This document shows, piece by piece, positions 1-8,784 of a stretch of DNA of 64,000 nucleotides. Position numbers and translations under genes: made by a program. The DNA is from Chitinophagaceae bacterium. Its GTDB lineage: Bacteria > Bacteroidota > Bacteroidia > Chitinophagales > Chitinophagaceae. The notes beneath the pieces are model-generated. The model saw only the letters and a program-made list of their open reading frames with translations, had not been told where the DNA came from and searched no databases. Location: positions 1,426,001 to 1,490,000 of the forward strand of contig JADKKA010000018.1 in assembly GCA_016720745.1 (NCBI GenBank), written 5' to 3'. Position 1 is the stretch's first letter. Each line of letters starts with the position of its first letter.

Positions 1-844
1 TCTGCTGTCATATCGAGCCAGTCCTGCGTTGATAAATCAAGTATGGCCGGTATGGGTTGAAAAGCCGGTTCCTGATGTGGCTTACTAAAACGGTTCCAGG
101 GACAAACATCCTGACAGGTATCACAACCAAAGGCCCAGTTATCAAACTGACCTTTCATGTTGTCGGGAATCAGCATTTCTTTTAATTCAATCGTGAAATA
201 AGAAATGCAGCGACTGCCATCAATTATTTTTCCGGGGAGGATCGCATCGGTCGGACAGGCATCAATACATTTGGTGCAGCTGCCGCAATAATCTTTGGCA
301 AATGGATCATCGTATTCCAGTTCCAGATCAGTGATCAGCGTGGCAATAAAATAAAAAGAACCGCTTTGTTTATTGATGAGATTGCCATTCTTTCCCACCC
401 AGCCCAAACCACTTTTTTGCGCCCATGTTCTTTCGAGTACCGGAGCGGAATCCACAAACCCTCTTCCCTGGATGTCGCCGATCTTGTCTCTTTTATTTCC
501 TGCAGAAAATTTTTCAGCTTGGCCCTTATCACTTCATGGTAATCTTTTCCAAAAGCATATTTTGAAATACCCGGTGTATCCGCTTTTTGTCTGGCTTCGG
601 GGTAATAATTCTGCAGCAGGGTAATCACTGATTTGGCACCGGGTACCAGTTTGGTCGGGTCAACCCTAAGATCGAAATGATTTTCCATGTACTGCATCGT
701 ACCCTGGTATCCTTTTTTCAGCCATTGCTCCAGCCTCCGCGCATCTTCCTCCAACGGCATGGCCCTGGCGATCCCGCAGTGTTCAAAACCAAGGGATTGG
801 GCCGTTTTTTTGATGAATTGGCTGTCCGCAGTAAGGGATCGCAT
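1..844 (-). CDS. queG: Epoxyqueuosine reductase QueG, frameshifted and cut by the window edge
   Basis: QueG is the cytoplasmic cobalamin- and Fe-S-dependent enzyme that reduces epoxyqueuosine to queuosine in tRNA, the last step of queuosine synthesis. The ATG at 844 opens a typical N-terminus (MRSLTADSQF, then GFEHCGIARA). About 118 codons in, at 480-492, the frame breaks: the uninterrupted ORF runs on as unrelated sequence to 335, while the true QueG frame resumes one base out of step (GDIQGRGFVDSAPVLERTWA) and stays open to position 1. That second part carries both ferredoxin-type clusters, CGSCTKCIDACP near 290-255 and CDTCQDVCPW near 145-110, so the gene is complete apart from one missing base and the 3' end beyond the window. 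Identification is firm; whether the indel is real or a sequencing error cannot be told from one sequence. Confidence 0.9.
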
Positions 845-947
845 TAGTCTATCAGTTCAGTATAAAATGAATCAGGGAAACCGTACCCAAGATTGGATTT
901 TTTTTCGTAAAATTGGATACAAAGATTTTTTACCACAATCAACAAGT

Positions 948-2954
948 ATGAAGACCACCATCCTGCTGCTGCTGGGACTGTCCTCTTTTTTTGTAGTAAA
1001 AGCTCAGACAGCGAATAAAATCAAGTTCGGGGATGTGACGGAAAAAGACTTTGCTCCCAAGGTTTATTCCGTTGACAGTTCTGCCAGTGCCGTTATCCTC
1101 AGTGATATCGGCTCCAGTAAAATTGAAGGGAACAGCAAGGGCTGGTTTTCCCTCGTTTTTAAAAGACATACCCGGATCCATATTCTCAACAAGAACGGAT
1201 ACGAGATGAGCAATGTATCCATCAGTTTATATTCCGATGGGGATGATGAAGAAGTGCTGGATAAAGTCAAAGCCACCACTTATAACCTGGAAAACGGGAA
1301 GGTAGTGGAGAATAAACTGGATGTAAAGGGTAATATATTCAAGGATAAGGTTAGTAAAAACTGGTTGGTGAAAAAGTTCACCCTGCCCAATGTAAAGGAA
1401 GGATCCATTATTGAATATGAATACAGCATCACGTCTGATTTTCTGAATAACCTCCAGCCCTGGACCTACCAGGGTTCCTATCCCCGCTTATGGAGTGAAT
1501 ACAATGTAGCGCTTCCGGATTTCCTTGGGTATGTATTCCTGACACAGGGGTATAAGCAATATGATATACAGGACAAAAAAGAAAGAAATGAAACCTTTAA
1601 CATTATTGATACCCGCTCCTCCTTTAATTCGGATAAGTATACCATTACTTCCATGGTGACCGACTACAAATGGGTGATGAAGGATGTGAAGCCCCTGAAG
1701 GAAGAGAGTTTTACTTCTTCTATTGATAACCATACTGCCAAAATTGAATTCCAGTTATCAGAGTACCGCAGACCTTTAACTGAGAAAAAACTGATTGAGA
1801 GCTGGCCCACTGTCGCCAGTAATCTGATGAAGGCTTCTTATTTTGGAGAACAGCTGACCACCGGTACCGGATGGTTAAAAGATATCATTGAACCACTGAG
1901 CAAGGGCGCCAGTGGAAAAAAAGAACTGGCACAGCGCATGTATAAATGGGTCAGGGATAATTTTACCTGTACGGATCATACGGCTTTTACACTCGATCAG
2001 ACCCTGAAGAACCTGGTCAAGACCCGCAAAGGTTCTGTGGCAGAAATCAATCTGCTGCTCACCGCTATGTTAAAGCATGAAGATATTATCGCAGCGCCCG
2101 TCATCCTCAGTACCCGCTCCAACGGAAAAGTGTATTCGATTTATCCCCTCCTGAGTCAGTATAATTATGTGGTAACCCTGGCCATGGTAGATGGCAATGC
2201 TGTTTTCATGGATGCCAGTGAACCCCTGCTGGGTTATGGCCGCCTGCCCCTTCGCTGTTATAATGAGGAAGCCAGGGTGATCAATGAAACGGCCAATGTC
2301 ATCAGCCTGAGTGCGAACACGGTGGCAGAAGTAAAACATACCAATGTGTTTGTGGTGAATGATGAAAAAGGAAATATCATCGGCAGCAAGATCCAGACCC
2401 CCGGTTATTATGAATCCATGAACCTGCGGGAAAGGGTCAAAGAAAAAGGCAAGGAACAATTGCTGGCCGATATCAAAAAAGAAATGGGTACTGATATTGA
2501 TGTCACCAACCTGGAACTGGATTCCCTGAGCCTGACCGATGAAGTACTGGGTGTGAAATACGATTTTGAATTAAAAGGAGAGAAAGAAGATATTATTTAT
2601 TTCAACCCCATGCTGGGAGAAGGATATAAAGAGAATCTCTTCAAGTCGGCAGAAAGGGCCTATCCCGTTGAAATGCCCTTTACCATGGATGAAGTGTATA
2701 ACCTGCAGATGGATATTCCCCAGGGCTATGTGGTGGATGAATTACCCAAGTCCATGATCTTAAAACTGAATGAAGAAAACGAAGGGGTCTTTGAATACCG
2801 CATTTCCATGTCGGGTAATTCCATTTCTTTCCGTTCCCGGATCAGGATTGGCCGTGCCAATTTCCAGCCGGATGAATATGAAATGCTCCGCGAGTTTTTT
2901 AATTACGTGGTGAAAAAGCATGCCGAACAAATTGTATTTAAAAAGAAAAGCTAA
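948..2954 (+). CDS. Secreted DUF3857 / transglutaminase-like protein (668 aa)
   Basis: An exported protein of the DUF3857 plus transglutaminase-like architecture that is common and often multi-copy in Bacteroidota; the family's cellular function is not established. I chose ATG 948 over upstream in-frame starts because it gives a clean signal peptide (MKTTILLLLGLSSFFVVKAQ). An N-terminal DUF3857 region (about 50-220) is followed by the transglutaminase-like fold (about 285-390) and a C-terminal beta-rich part. At the expected nucleophile position the sequence is KGSVAEINLLL, with no cysteine, and the expected histidine is tyrosine (QYNYVV), so the fold is probably not catalytic. The next gene follows after 3 bases and encodes a related protein with intact residues, so they are probably co-transcribed. 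A third paralogue lies at 18119 and a truncated one at 10391. Confidence 0.85.
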   Translation: MKTTILLLLGLSSFFVVKAQTANKIKFGDVTEKDFAPKVYSVDSSASAVILSDIGSSKIEGNSKGWFSLVFKRHTRIHILNKNGYEMSNVSISLYSDGDDEEVLDKVKATTYNLENGKVVENKLDVKGNIFKDKVSKNWLVKKFTLPNVKEGSIIEYEYSITSDFLNNLQPWTYQGSYPRLWSEYNVALPDFLGYVFLTQGYKQYDIQDKKERNETFNIIDTRSSFNSDKYTITSMVTDYKWVMKDVKPLKEESFTSSIDNHTAKIEFQLSEYRRPLTEKKLIESWPTVASNLMKASYFGEQLTTGTGWLKDIIEPLSKGASGKKELAQRMYKWVRDNFTCTDHTAFTLDQTLKNLVKTRKGSVAEINLLLTAMLKHEDIIAAPVILSTRSNGKVYSIYPLLSQYNYVVTLAMVDGNAVFMDASEPLLGYGRLPLRCYNEEARVINETANVISLSANTVAEVKHTNVFVVNDEKGNIIGSKIQTPGYYESMNLRERVKEKGKEQLLADIKKEMGTDIDVTNLELDSLSLTDEVLGVKYDFELKGEKEDIIYFNPMLGEGYKENLFKSAERAYPVEMPFTMDEVYNLQMDIPQGYVVDELPKSMILKLNEENEGVFEYRISMSGNSISFRSRIRIGRANFQPDEYEMLREFFNYVVKKHAEQIVFKKKS

Positions 2955-2957
2955 GTG

Positions 2958-4871
2958 ATGATGAGAATTGTTTCGCTTTGTACGCTCTTCCTGCTTTCTC
3001 AGTCCCTTTGGGCCGGGAATGGGGATTATGCCGTTTCTAAAATTCCGGCGGCCCTTTTGAAGAATGCCCATGCCGTTAAAAGAATGGAAACCCTTCGTTT
3101 TGAAGTGATCAATACCGGTGAAGCCGTACTAAGAAAAAAATACGCCATCACCGTACTGGATGAAAACGGAGATCGCTTTGCCGCTTTTGTGGAATACTAT
3201 GATAAACTGCATGAGCTGAAGAATATTGAAGGGGTATTGTATGATGCAGAAGGACGGGAACTGAAACGATTAAAAAATAAACAGATACTCGATCTCAGTG
3301 GCAGTGATGATAATGCCCTGGCCGATGATAACCGCCGCAAAGCCCATCATTTTTATTATAAAGTCTATCCTTACACGGTAGAGTATGAAGTGGATATGCG
3401 TTATAACGGCACCCTGTTCTTCCCCGTCTGGTTACCCAGGGAAGATGAATATTTTGCCGTAGAGCAAAGCAGTTTTTCTGTCACGGCCCCCGCATCTTAT
3501 AAAGTAAGACACAAGGCGATTAATTTTCAGCAGGCACCTGTGGAATCGGAGGGCGAGAAGGGAAGAAAGGTATTGACCTGGGAAGTCACCGGTCTCAATG
3601 CCATCATTGATGAATATGCTTCTCCCGACTGGTTTGAAATGAACCCGATGGTATTTACCGGTCCCACCGAATTTGAAATAGAGAAATACACGGGCACTAT
3701 GAACAACTGGGAAGAGTTTGGCCGCTTTGTGTATTCACTGAAAATGGGAAGGGACCAGTTACCCGCCAATGTAAAACAAACGGTGAAGGATCTCACAGCA
3801 GGTGTAACGGATAAAAGAGCCATTGTTTCCAAACTCTATGAGTACCTGCAAAAGAATACCCGTTATATCAGTATCCAGTTAGGGATTGGAGGATGGCAGC
3901 CCTTTGATGCCAACTATGTGGCCACGAAGGCCTATGGGGATTGCAAGGCCCTCACCAATTATATGTACAGTCTGCTCAAGGAAGCGGGCATCCCTTCTCA
4001 TTATACCTTAATCAAGGCCGGAAGAGGCCGGGGCAATATCATTGCTGATTTTCCCTCGCAGCAATTCAATCATGTGATTCTTTGTGTGCCATTGGGCAAG
4101 GACAGTATCTGGCTGGAATGTACCAGTCAGACCGTACCCGCGGGTTACCTCGGTACTTTTACCAGTGACCGGTATGCGTTGCTGGTAACAGATGAAGGAG
4201 GAAAACTGGTGCGTACGCCCAAATATGCCTTGAACGATAATCTGCAGATCAGAAATATAAAAGCCGTGCTGGAACCGGATGCCACGCTGCGAGTAAATGC
4301 CAGTACCACCTACACAGGCATTCAGCAGGAAAGTTTTCATAATCTCATCAATGATCTCAGCAAGGACAAGGTAAAGGAAGTGCTGCACGAGAGCCTGGAC
4401 TTTGGCACTTATGATATTGCCAGTTTTGATTACAAGGAAACCAGGGCTGCCCTGCCGGTGGTGGAAGAGAAGCTGGATATAGCAGTGGCCAATTATGCCA
4501 CCATCACGGGCAAAAGACTTTTCATTGTTCCCAATATCATGACCCGCACTGGTCGTAAACTCGCTCCTGATTCCACCCGGCAATATGATATTGTATTGAT
4601 CACGGAATACAGGGATGTGGATACGGTGGAGATCAGTATCCCTGCCGGCTTTAGTCCGGAAGCCATGCCCAAGGATGTATCCCTGAAAACCAAATTCGGC
4701 AAATTTGAATGCAGCACCCGTTTGCAGGGTGATAAACTATATTATTACCGCAGCATTGAACATTTCAGCGGCCGTTATCCCGCCGCCGATTATCCGGAGC
4801 TGGTCAAGTTTTATGAAACCATGTACAAGGCTGATCGGAGTAAAGTGGTGTTGGTGAAGAAGGAGGGGTAA
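2958..4871 (+). CDS. Secreted DUF3857 / transglutaminase-domain protein with intact Cys-His
   Basis: Second gene of a tandem pair, beginning 3 bases after the previous stop. The first codons read GTG ATG ATG; ATG at 2958 or 2961 is the likely start, giving the signal peptide MRIVSLCTLFLLSQSLWA. DUF3857 occupies roughly residues 40-230. The transglutaminase-like domain follows with YGDCKALTNYM (nucleophile cysteine), QFNHVIL (histidine) and WLECTS (acidic position), so unlike its neighbour it looks catalytically competent. The substrate is unknown; transglutaminase-like folds of this kind can be proteases, amidases or cross-linking enzymes. The intact and apparently dead proteins side by side suggest a functional pair in the periplasm or outer envelope, which is inference. 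Palindromes downstream may end the transcript. Confidence 0.85.
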   Translation: MMRIVSLCTLFLLSQSLWAGNGDYAVSKIPAALLKNAHAVKRMETLRFEVINTGEAVLRKKYAITVLDENGDRFAAFVEYYDKLHELKNIEGVLYDAEGRELKRLKNKQILDLSGSDDNALADDNRRKAHHFYYKVYPYTVEYEVDMRYNGTLFFPVWLPREDEYFAVEQSSFSVTAPASYKVRHKAINFQQAPVESEGEKGRKVLTWEVTGLNAIIDEYASPDWFEMNPMVFTGPTEFEIEKYTGTMNNWEEFGRFVYSLKMGRDQLPANVKQTVKDLTAGVTDKRAIVSKLYEYLQKNTRYISIQLGIGGWQPFDANYVATKAYGDCKALTNYMYSLLKEAGIPSHYTLIKAGRGRGNIIADFPSQQFNHVILCVPLGKDSIWLECTSQTVPAGYLGTFTSDRYALLVTDEGGKLVRTPKYALNDNLQIRNIKAVLEPDATLRVNASTTYTGIQQESFHNLINDLSKDKVKEVLHESLDFGTYDIASFDYKETRAALPVVEEKLDIAVANYATITGKRLFIVPNIMTRTGRKLAPDSTRQYDIVLITEYRDVDTVEISIPAGFSPEAMPKDVSLKTKFGKFECSTRLQGDKLYYYRSIEHFSGRYPAADYPELVKFYETMYKADRSKVVLVKKEG

Positions 4872-5134
4872 GGTATCGTGCCAGGTTAGCGTTTGTCATC
4901 CTGGGCTTGAGGAACAGTTGACTGCCCAGAAGAATCTCATACCGGGCTTATACTATGTCATCCCGGACTTGATCCGGGATCTTTTAAAAGGATTCGTTTT
5001 CGATTTCATGCCGGTTGTTGGCTGTCTCCCGGTTAGTGATCTCGCCCCCTGTTGAATACCGTACCAGGTTATAGCTGCCATCCCGCATAGGGATGTCATG
5101 CCGGGCTCGACCCGGCAACTAAAAAAATAAAAGT
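4872..5134. repeat. Intergenic cluster of three REP-like palindromes
   Basis: A 263-base gap with three short perfect palindromes: ATCCCGGA/TCCGGGAT at 4960-4980 (followed by CTTTT, so it may also act as terminator of the DUF3857 pair), CATCCC/GGGATG at 5079-5095, and TGCCGGG/CCCGGCA at 5099-5117. The cores, of the form TCATCCCGGACTTGATCC, are of the repetitive extragenic palindrome kind dispersed in many genomes. The last ends only 17 bases before the next start codon. Confidence 0.6.
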
Positions 5135-5689
5135 ATGAACATGAAAAATTTTCTGATAGCCATCATCTTCCTCCTTGCTTCTGCTATCGCTCATAACCTA
5201 TCCGCCCAAAAAAACAAAATGGAACCCCAACTCCTTCCCAAACTAAAAGACACTACCAAACTCACCATCTCCCCCGCCACCCGCACCCTTTCCCTTACCG
5301 GCACCCGCCAGCGGATCTGGATGGCAGGCAGCAGTGGCACGGGCAAGACCATGACCGCCCAATGGCTGGGGAGCCGGCTCGGTAAAAATGTGTACCGGGT
5401 GGATCTTGCTGCCCTCGTATCTCCCTATATCGGCGAAACCGAAAAAAACCTCAGCCGTTTATTTGAAAAAGCCGAACTCGCCGGCCAGGTCCTTTTCTTT
5501 GACGAAGCCGATGCCCTCTTTGGCAAAAGAACCGGGGTACAGGATGCCCATGATAAATATGCCAACCAGGAAGTCTCCTACCTCTTACAAAAACTCGAAA
5601 ACTATAACGGTCTCGTGATCCTCGCCACCAATAGCCGAACAAAGGAAATGAGCCATTGGCTGGCCGCTTTTCAGCAGCTGGACCCGTAA
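5135..5689 (+). pseudogene. AAA ATPase remnant fused to a signal peptide
   Basis: 184 codons. The first 24 residues are a normal Sec signal peptide (MKNFLIAIIFLLASAIAHNLSAQ). From about residue 65 the sequence is a cytoplasmic-type AAA+ core: Walker A GSSGTGKT, a VYRVDL...YIGETEKNL helix, Walker B VLFFDEADALFGKRT, and sensor-1 VILATN. It stops soon after sensor 1, before the arginine finger and the helical lid, so it cannot be a complete AAA+ module. Such ATPases act inside the cell, so an export signal makes no functional sense; the simplest reading is a recombined fragment whose 5' end came from another gene. The ATPase part resembles the single-domain AAA proteins seen with contractile injection systems and similar loci, but nothing of that kind is nearby. 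Confidence 0.6.
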
Positions 5690-5691
5690 AA

Positions 5692-5746
5692 AATACCACA
5701 AAGTGGTATAGGAGGGATGGGGGAGAGGGGGGAGATTTGGGGGGGG
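5692..5746. other. Palindrome plus G-rich tract able to form a G-quadruplex
   Basis: ATACCAC-AAA-GTGGTAT at 5693-5709 is a perfect inverted repeat. It is followed by four G-runs of 3, 5, 6 and 8 (5714-5746) separated by 2-6 bases, which fits the G-quadruplex pattern. It lies in the 222-base gap between the ATPase remnant and the first AT-rich cassette gene. Confidence 0.5.
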
Positions 5747-5911
5747 TAAGTATTTATAAACGAATAGAAACGGGTAAAGTCCGGGGATTAACGAAACTTG
5801 TTGAGTTGCGTTTTTTGATGTGACTACATGATTTACAGTGCTGTTGAAGAAAGTGGATGGGAGAGAAGTTTCGGATATTTCTGAGTTGGCTGTAATTTTT
5901 AAATCACTCTT

Positions 5912-7000
5912 ATGACAGAAAATAAAGAACAATCATCTACGCCTAAAAGGGCAACACCAAAAAAGAAAGCTAAAAAATCTTCAGTGAAGAAAAAAGCTAT
6001 TAAATCCCCTGGTAATTCTACAGCAAACTATCCGAGACATTCTCTTGAAAAAGCTTTGCGAATACCCAAGGCAATCTTAGAGCAAAATGCAGGTAAAGAA
6101 TGTTCGGAACAAGATGCAGCAAAATATTTAGGTGTTGGGTATGGTGGACCATTTCAATTAGAAATAAGCTCCTCGTTAAAGTACGGATTACTTGAGCGAC
6201 CAGCGGCTAGACAAGTGAGACCAACTGAACTGGCGAAAAGAATTCTCCGGCCGCAATCTTCTTCAGATGTCCTGAATGGTTTAAGAGAAGCAGCTTTGAA
6301 TGCACCGGTTATCAGCGATGTTTATAAGCATTACAGAGGGGAAAACTTACCCGATAGAACTTTTTTTGAAAACACATTAACTGATAATTTTAAAATGCCG
6401 GTGGAAAAATTATCAGAATTCATTGACATATTTATTGAAACACTTGAAAAGGCAAAATTGATTGAGGAGATTGGTGACAAATACAGAATATTAGATATAT
6501 CATCTGAAGGAGGAACTTCATTGGTAGACACATCTTCGGAAATCAAAAAATTAAGTAAGTCGGCAGCCGTATCTTCATCAGATTCATGTTTCGTCATGAT
6601 GCCCTTTGCAGCTCCATTGGGTGACTATTATTCAAAAATTTACGAACCGGCTATACTTAAGGCAGGGTTAACACCAATACGAGCAGACGACGATATATTT
6701 GGAACAGGAAAAATCATTGACCAAATTTGGAATGGCATTACATCTGCAAAGGTTTTAATTGCTGAATTAACTAACCGAAACCCTAATGTATTTTATGAAT
6801 TGGGATTGGCTCATGCATTAAAGAAACCTGTGGTTTTGGTATCATCGAATGAAGAAGATGTCCCCTTTGACTTAAAACATATTAGAGTGATTTATTACGA
6901 TAAACATGACCCTTTTTGGGGAAACAAATTAATTGATAAAGTTGCTGAAAATATATTATCGGCGTTGAGTAATCCAGCTGAAGCAGTGTTGTTTAAATGA
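5912..7000 (+). CDS. TIR-like / nucleoside deoxyribosyltransferase-fold protein with N-terminal winged-helix-like region
   Basis: 362 aa, no signal peptide or membrane segment, so cytoplasmic. Residues 1-35 are very lysine-rich (PKKKAKKSSVKKK). Residues about 40-205 are helical and look like one or two winged-helix units, with EQDAAKYLGV and TELAKRIL. Residues about 225-345 carry the signature CFVMMPF...YEPAILKAGL...RADDD...IDQIWNGITSAKVLIAEL...NPNVFYELGLAHA. That is the TIR-like, nucleoside 2-deoxyribosyltransferase-type fold, with the glutamate of NVFYELG as probable catalytic residue. Members of this fold cleave N-glycosidic bonds in nucleotides, and related TIR domains deplete NAD as antiphage effectors. 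The binding of DNA or a regulator by the N-terminus and a defence role are inferences from family and context. The gene is visibly AT-rich compared with the flanking chromosome and is followed by the first cassette-like repeat. Confidence 0.7.
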   Translation: MTENKEQSSTPKRATPKKKAKKSSVKKKAIKSPGNSTANYPRHSLEKALRIPKAILEQNAGKECSEQDAAKYLGVGYGGPFQLEISSSLKYGLLERPAARQVRPTELAKRILRPQSSSDVLNGLREAALNAPVISDVYKHYRGENLPDRTFFENTLTDNFKMPVEKLSEFIDIFIETLEKAKLIEEIGDKYRILDISSEGGTSLVDTSSEIKKLSKSAAVSSSDSCFVMMPFAAPLGDYYSKIYEPAILKAGLTPIRADDDIFGTGKIIDQIWNGITSAKVLIAELTNRNPNVFYELGLAHALKKPVVLVSSNEEDVPFDLKHIRVIYYDKHDPFWGNKLIDKVAENILSALSNPAEAVLFK

Positions 7001-7243
7001 CACAAAACTACTGCCAACATGTGGTTTTCTGCTATGCTGGCAGAGGAATAAAATCTCATCTTCATATCGCTATCAGCCCATATCCAGCCGAAGTAATTCT
7101 ATTGAGCATTTGTTGTTATCTTCATCATCAGTTTTTCAATCGGCTGCGGATCCGGGCAGCATTATAAAATACCAGTACAGCAGCAAGCCTAGCTAGTTGA
7201 CTGAAATTGACAAGATTATAACAAACTCTAAACCAATACATAG
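7001..7243. repeat. Cassette-like post-gene repeat, copy A
   Basis: Non-coding gap of 243 bases. It opens with CTACTGCCAACATGTGG and contains an imperfect hairpin, CTGCCAACAT at 7011-7020 against ATGCTGGCAG at 7034-7043 (9 of 10 pairs), with no T-run after it. Similar sequences follow the next two genes (8785 and 10161). The rest of the gap has no ORF of note. Confidence 0.5.
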
Positions 7244-8269
7244 ATGAATACAAACCTATTTGCAATTGGAATTGACAATTATGCTGGGTGTAGAAAACTA
7301 AATAATTGTGTAAAAGATATTGATAACATTGTTGACCTCTTGACTGATAAATATCATTTTGAAAAAAGTTTGATAACAAATTTGAAGGACAGTAGTGCTA
7401 CCCAAACTAATTTAATTGCCCAATTTGAGGCGTATATCGCAAATCAAAATCCAGCCGAAAATCTTGTAATCCTATTTTCAGGACATGGCGATTATGACGA
7501 CAAATTGGATATGGGGTATTTACTCCCAGTTGACTCTACTCTTGACAATAAAGCAAGCTATTTACCTAACAGTACTTTGTTCACTTATATAAAAGCACTA
7601 GAGTACAGGCATATAGTATTACTATTTGACTCTTGCTTTTCTGGTAGTTTTTTTCCTGCTACAAAAGGTATTCCAACCCCAAAAGAGAAACTTTTCGACA
7701 TTCCTTCTAAATGGGCATTAACTTCTGGTAGGATGGAATTAGTTTCTGATGGTATCCCCGGTGCTAATAGTCCATTTGCAAATTCAGTAATTAACAACTT
7801 AAAAGCAAATACCGAAGATTTATTTGGGATATCCGAACTGTCTGGAAAAGTTATTTTAGAGGTAACAGGAAAACATAACCAAATACCAAGAGGGGAACCG
7901 TTGCAAAACCTTGGGCACAAGGGCGGAGAATTTATGTTTAAATTAAGGGCTAAAAAAACAATAAGTGTTCCAGTGCCAAAAACAACTTTAACAGAATCAG
8001 AAAATCAGATATTTAATATTATTAAAGCATATTTTGATGTTTTATTACAAATTGAAGAGGCTGACAATGATGATAAATTTGCTACTGCAAACCGACTAAT
8101 TGAGGAAGCTAATTCAATTTCAAAAATTATAAGGAAAGAAATTATAAAGAATTTTGAGTTTGCAAAGAATAATGAAAGTAGTACTGCCTTATTTTTAAAA
8201 ATACTTGGTGGAGAGTTTAAGACTACAATTGAGGAATTGCAAGAATTAAAAGAACAAAAAACAAAGTAG
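7244..8269 (+). CDS. Caspase-like (C14) protease, apparently frameshifted at its 3' end
   Basis: 341 codons as read. Residues 1-230 form a C14/metacaspase-type domain: FAIGIDNY start strand, then the catalytic dyad H81 (LFSGHGDYD) and C131 (LFDSCFSG). No signal peptide, so cytoplasmic. Residues 255-330 are helical. The ORF stops at 8267-8269 just after an A6 run (8256-8261). The next 173 codons in the -1 frame are open to 8784 without a start codon, and adding one A to the run would join the two into a protein of about 514 aa. Bacterial caspase-like proteases can act as suicide effectors in phage defence; here the context (TIR-like protein upstream, AbiC downstream) supports that, but the trigger and substrate are unknown. 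AT-rich and probably acquired by transfer. Confidence 0.75.
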   Translation: MNTNLFAIGIDNYAGCRKLNNCVKDIDNIVDLLTDKYHFEKSLITNLKDSSATQTNLIAQFEAYIANQNPAENLVILFSGHGDYDDKLDMGYLLPVDSTLDNKASYLPNSTLFTYIKALEYRHIVLLFDSCFSGSFFPATKGIPTPKEKLFDIPSKWALTSGRMELVSDGIPGANSPFANSVINNLKANTEDLFGISELSGKVILEVTGKHNQIPRGEPLQNLGHKGGEFMFKLRAKKTISVPVPKTTLTESENQIFNIIKAYFDVLLQIEEADNDDKFATANRLIEEANSISKIIRKEIIKNFEFAKNNESSTALFLKILGGEFKTTIEELQELKEQKTK

Positions 8270-8784
8270 TAAAATCTCAGAAATTTGAAGAGGCCGCCTC
8301 GCTTAGGGATGAAGAAAAGAAAATCGAAGAAAGTTTATTTAAACAGATATTCGCAAAAAAAGAAGATTTCATTAACTTACTAAAGTCAAATGAAGAAACA
8401 ATAATTGAAGATTATTGCATTTTATCTACTTTAACCGATATTACACCTATTTATGATAAGGGAAGAGCAAGAGAATACCTTGATACTAATTTTATAAATT
8501 TATATTTTAATAAGCTATCAAAAGATTTAGAATTTTTATCTCCTTATCGTTTTGGAGATATTTACTCGAAATTTCAATCTGAAATATTTCCAATATGCCA
8601 GAACAAAATATTTTATCCCCAGAGAGAAAAAGAATCAGAGCCATTAGAAGTAGATGATGAAATTTATTCTTCCTTTTTATACAAACCTAAAGAAGAGCCA
8701 AGGATTTTAGGATTAGAGCCACACAAATTGCGAGTGCGGCCAAAAGAAAAACCTTCTGGGAGAAGTCAAAGATATAAGCGTTAG
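8266..8784 (+). pseudogene. Out-of-frame continuation of the caspase gene with a UVR motif
   Basis: 173 codons open in the -1 frame relative to the caspase ORF, ending in TAG at 8782-8784, with no ATG, GTG or TTG start near the beginning. Its first residues, KSQKFEEAASLRDEEKKIEE, match the UVR motif of UvrB, UvrC, McsA and ClpC, a short helical hairpin for protein-protein contact. Read through the A6 run, the helix is continuous from the caspase side (EELQELKEQ) into this motif. The remaining 150 residues (FLSPYRFGDIYSKF, then a proline- and lysine-rich tail) match no family I recognise. Best explanation: the 3' third of the caspase gene separated by a one-base deletion, real or artefactual. 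Confidence 0.65.

Noticed and set aside
373..624. ORF on the + strand opposite queG
   Set aside because: Low-information frame opposite a clear gene; no motif.
687..947. Upstream extension of the first DUF3857 gene
   Set aside because: It runs through the queG 5' end and removes the signal peptide from the N-terminus.
7011..7043. Hairpin after the TIR-like gene as a rho-independent terminator
   Set aside because: No T-run follows the stem, and related sequence follows the next two genes, so it is better seen as part of a repeat.
8256..8269. Programmed -1 ribosomal frameshift joining the caspase and UVR parts
   Set aside because: The in-frame codons are CAA AAA ACA AAG, which do not form an X XXY YYZ slippery heptamer in register, and no downstream stem-loop or pseudoknot is evident. 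A lost A in the A6 run is simpler.
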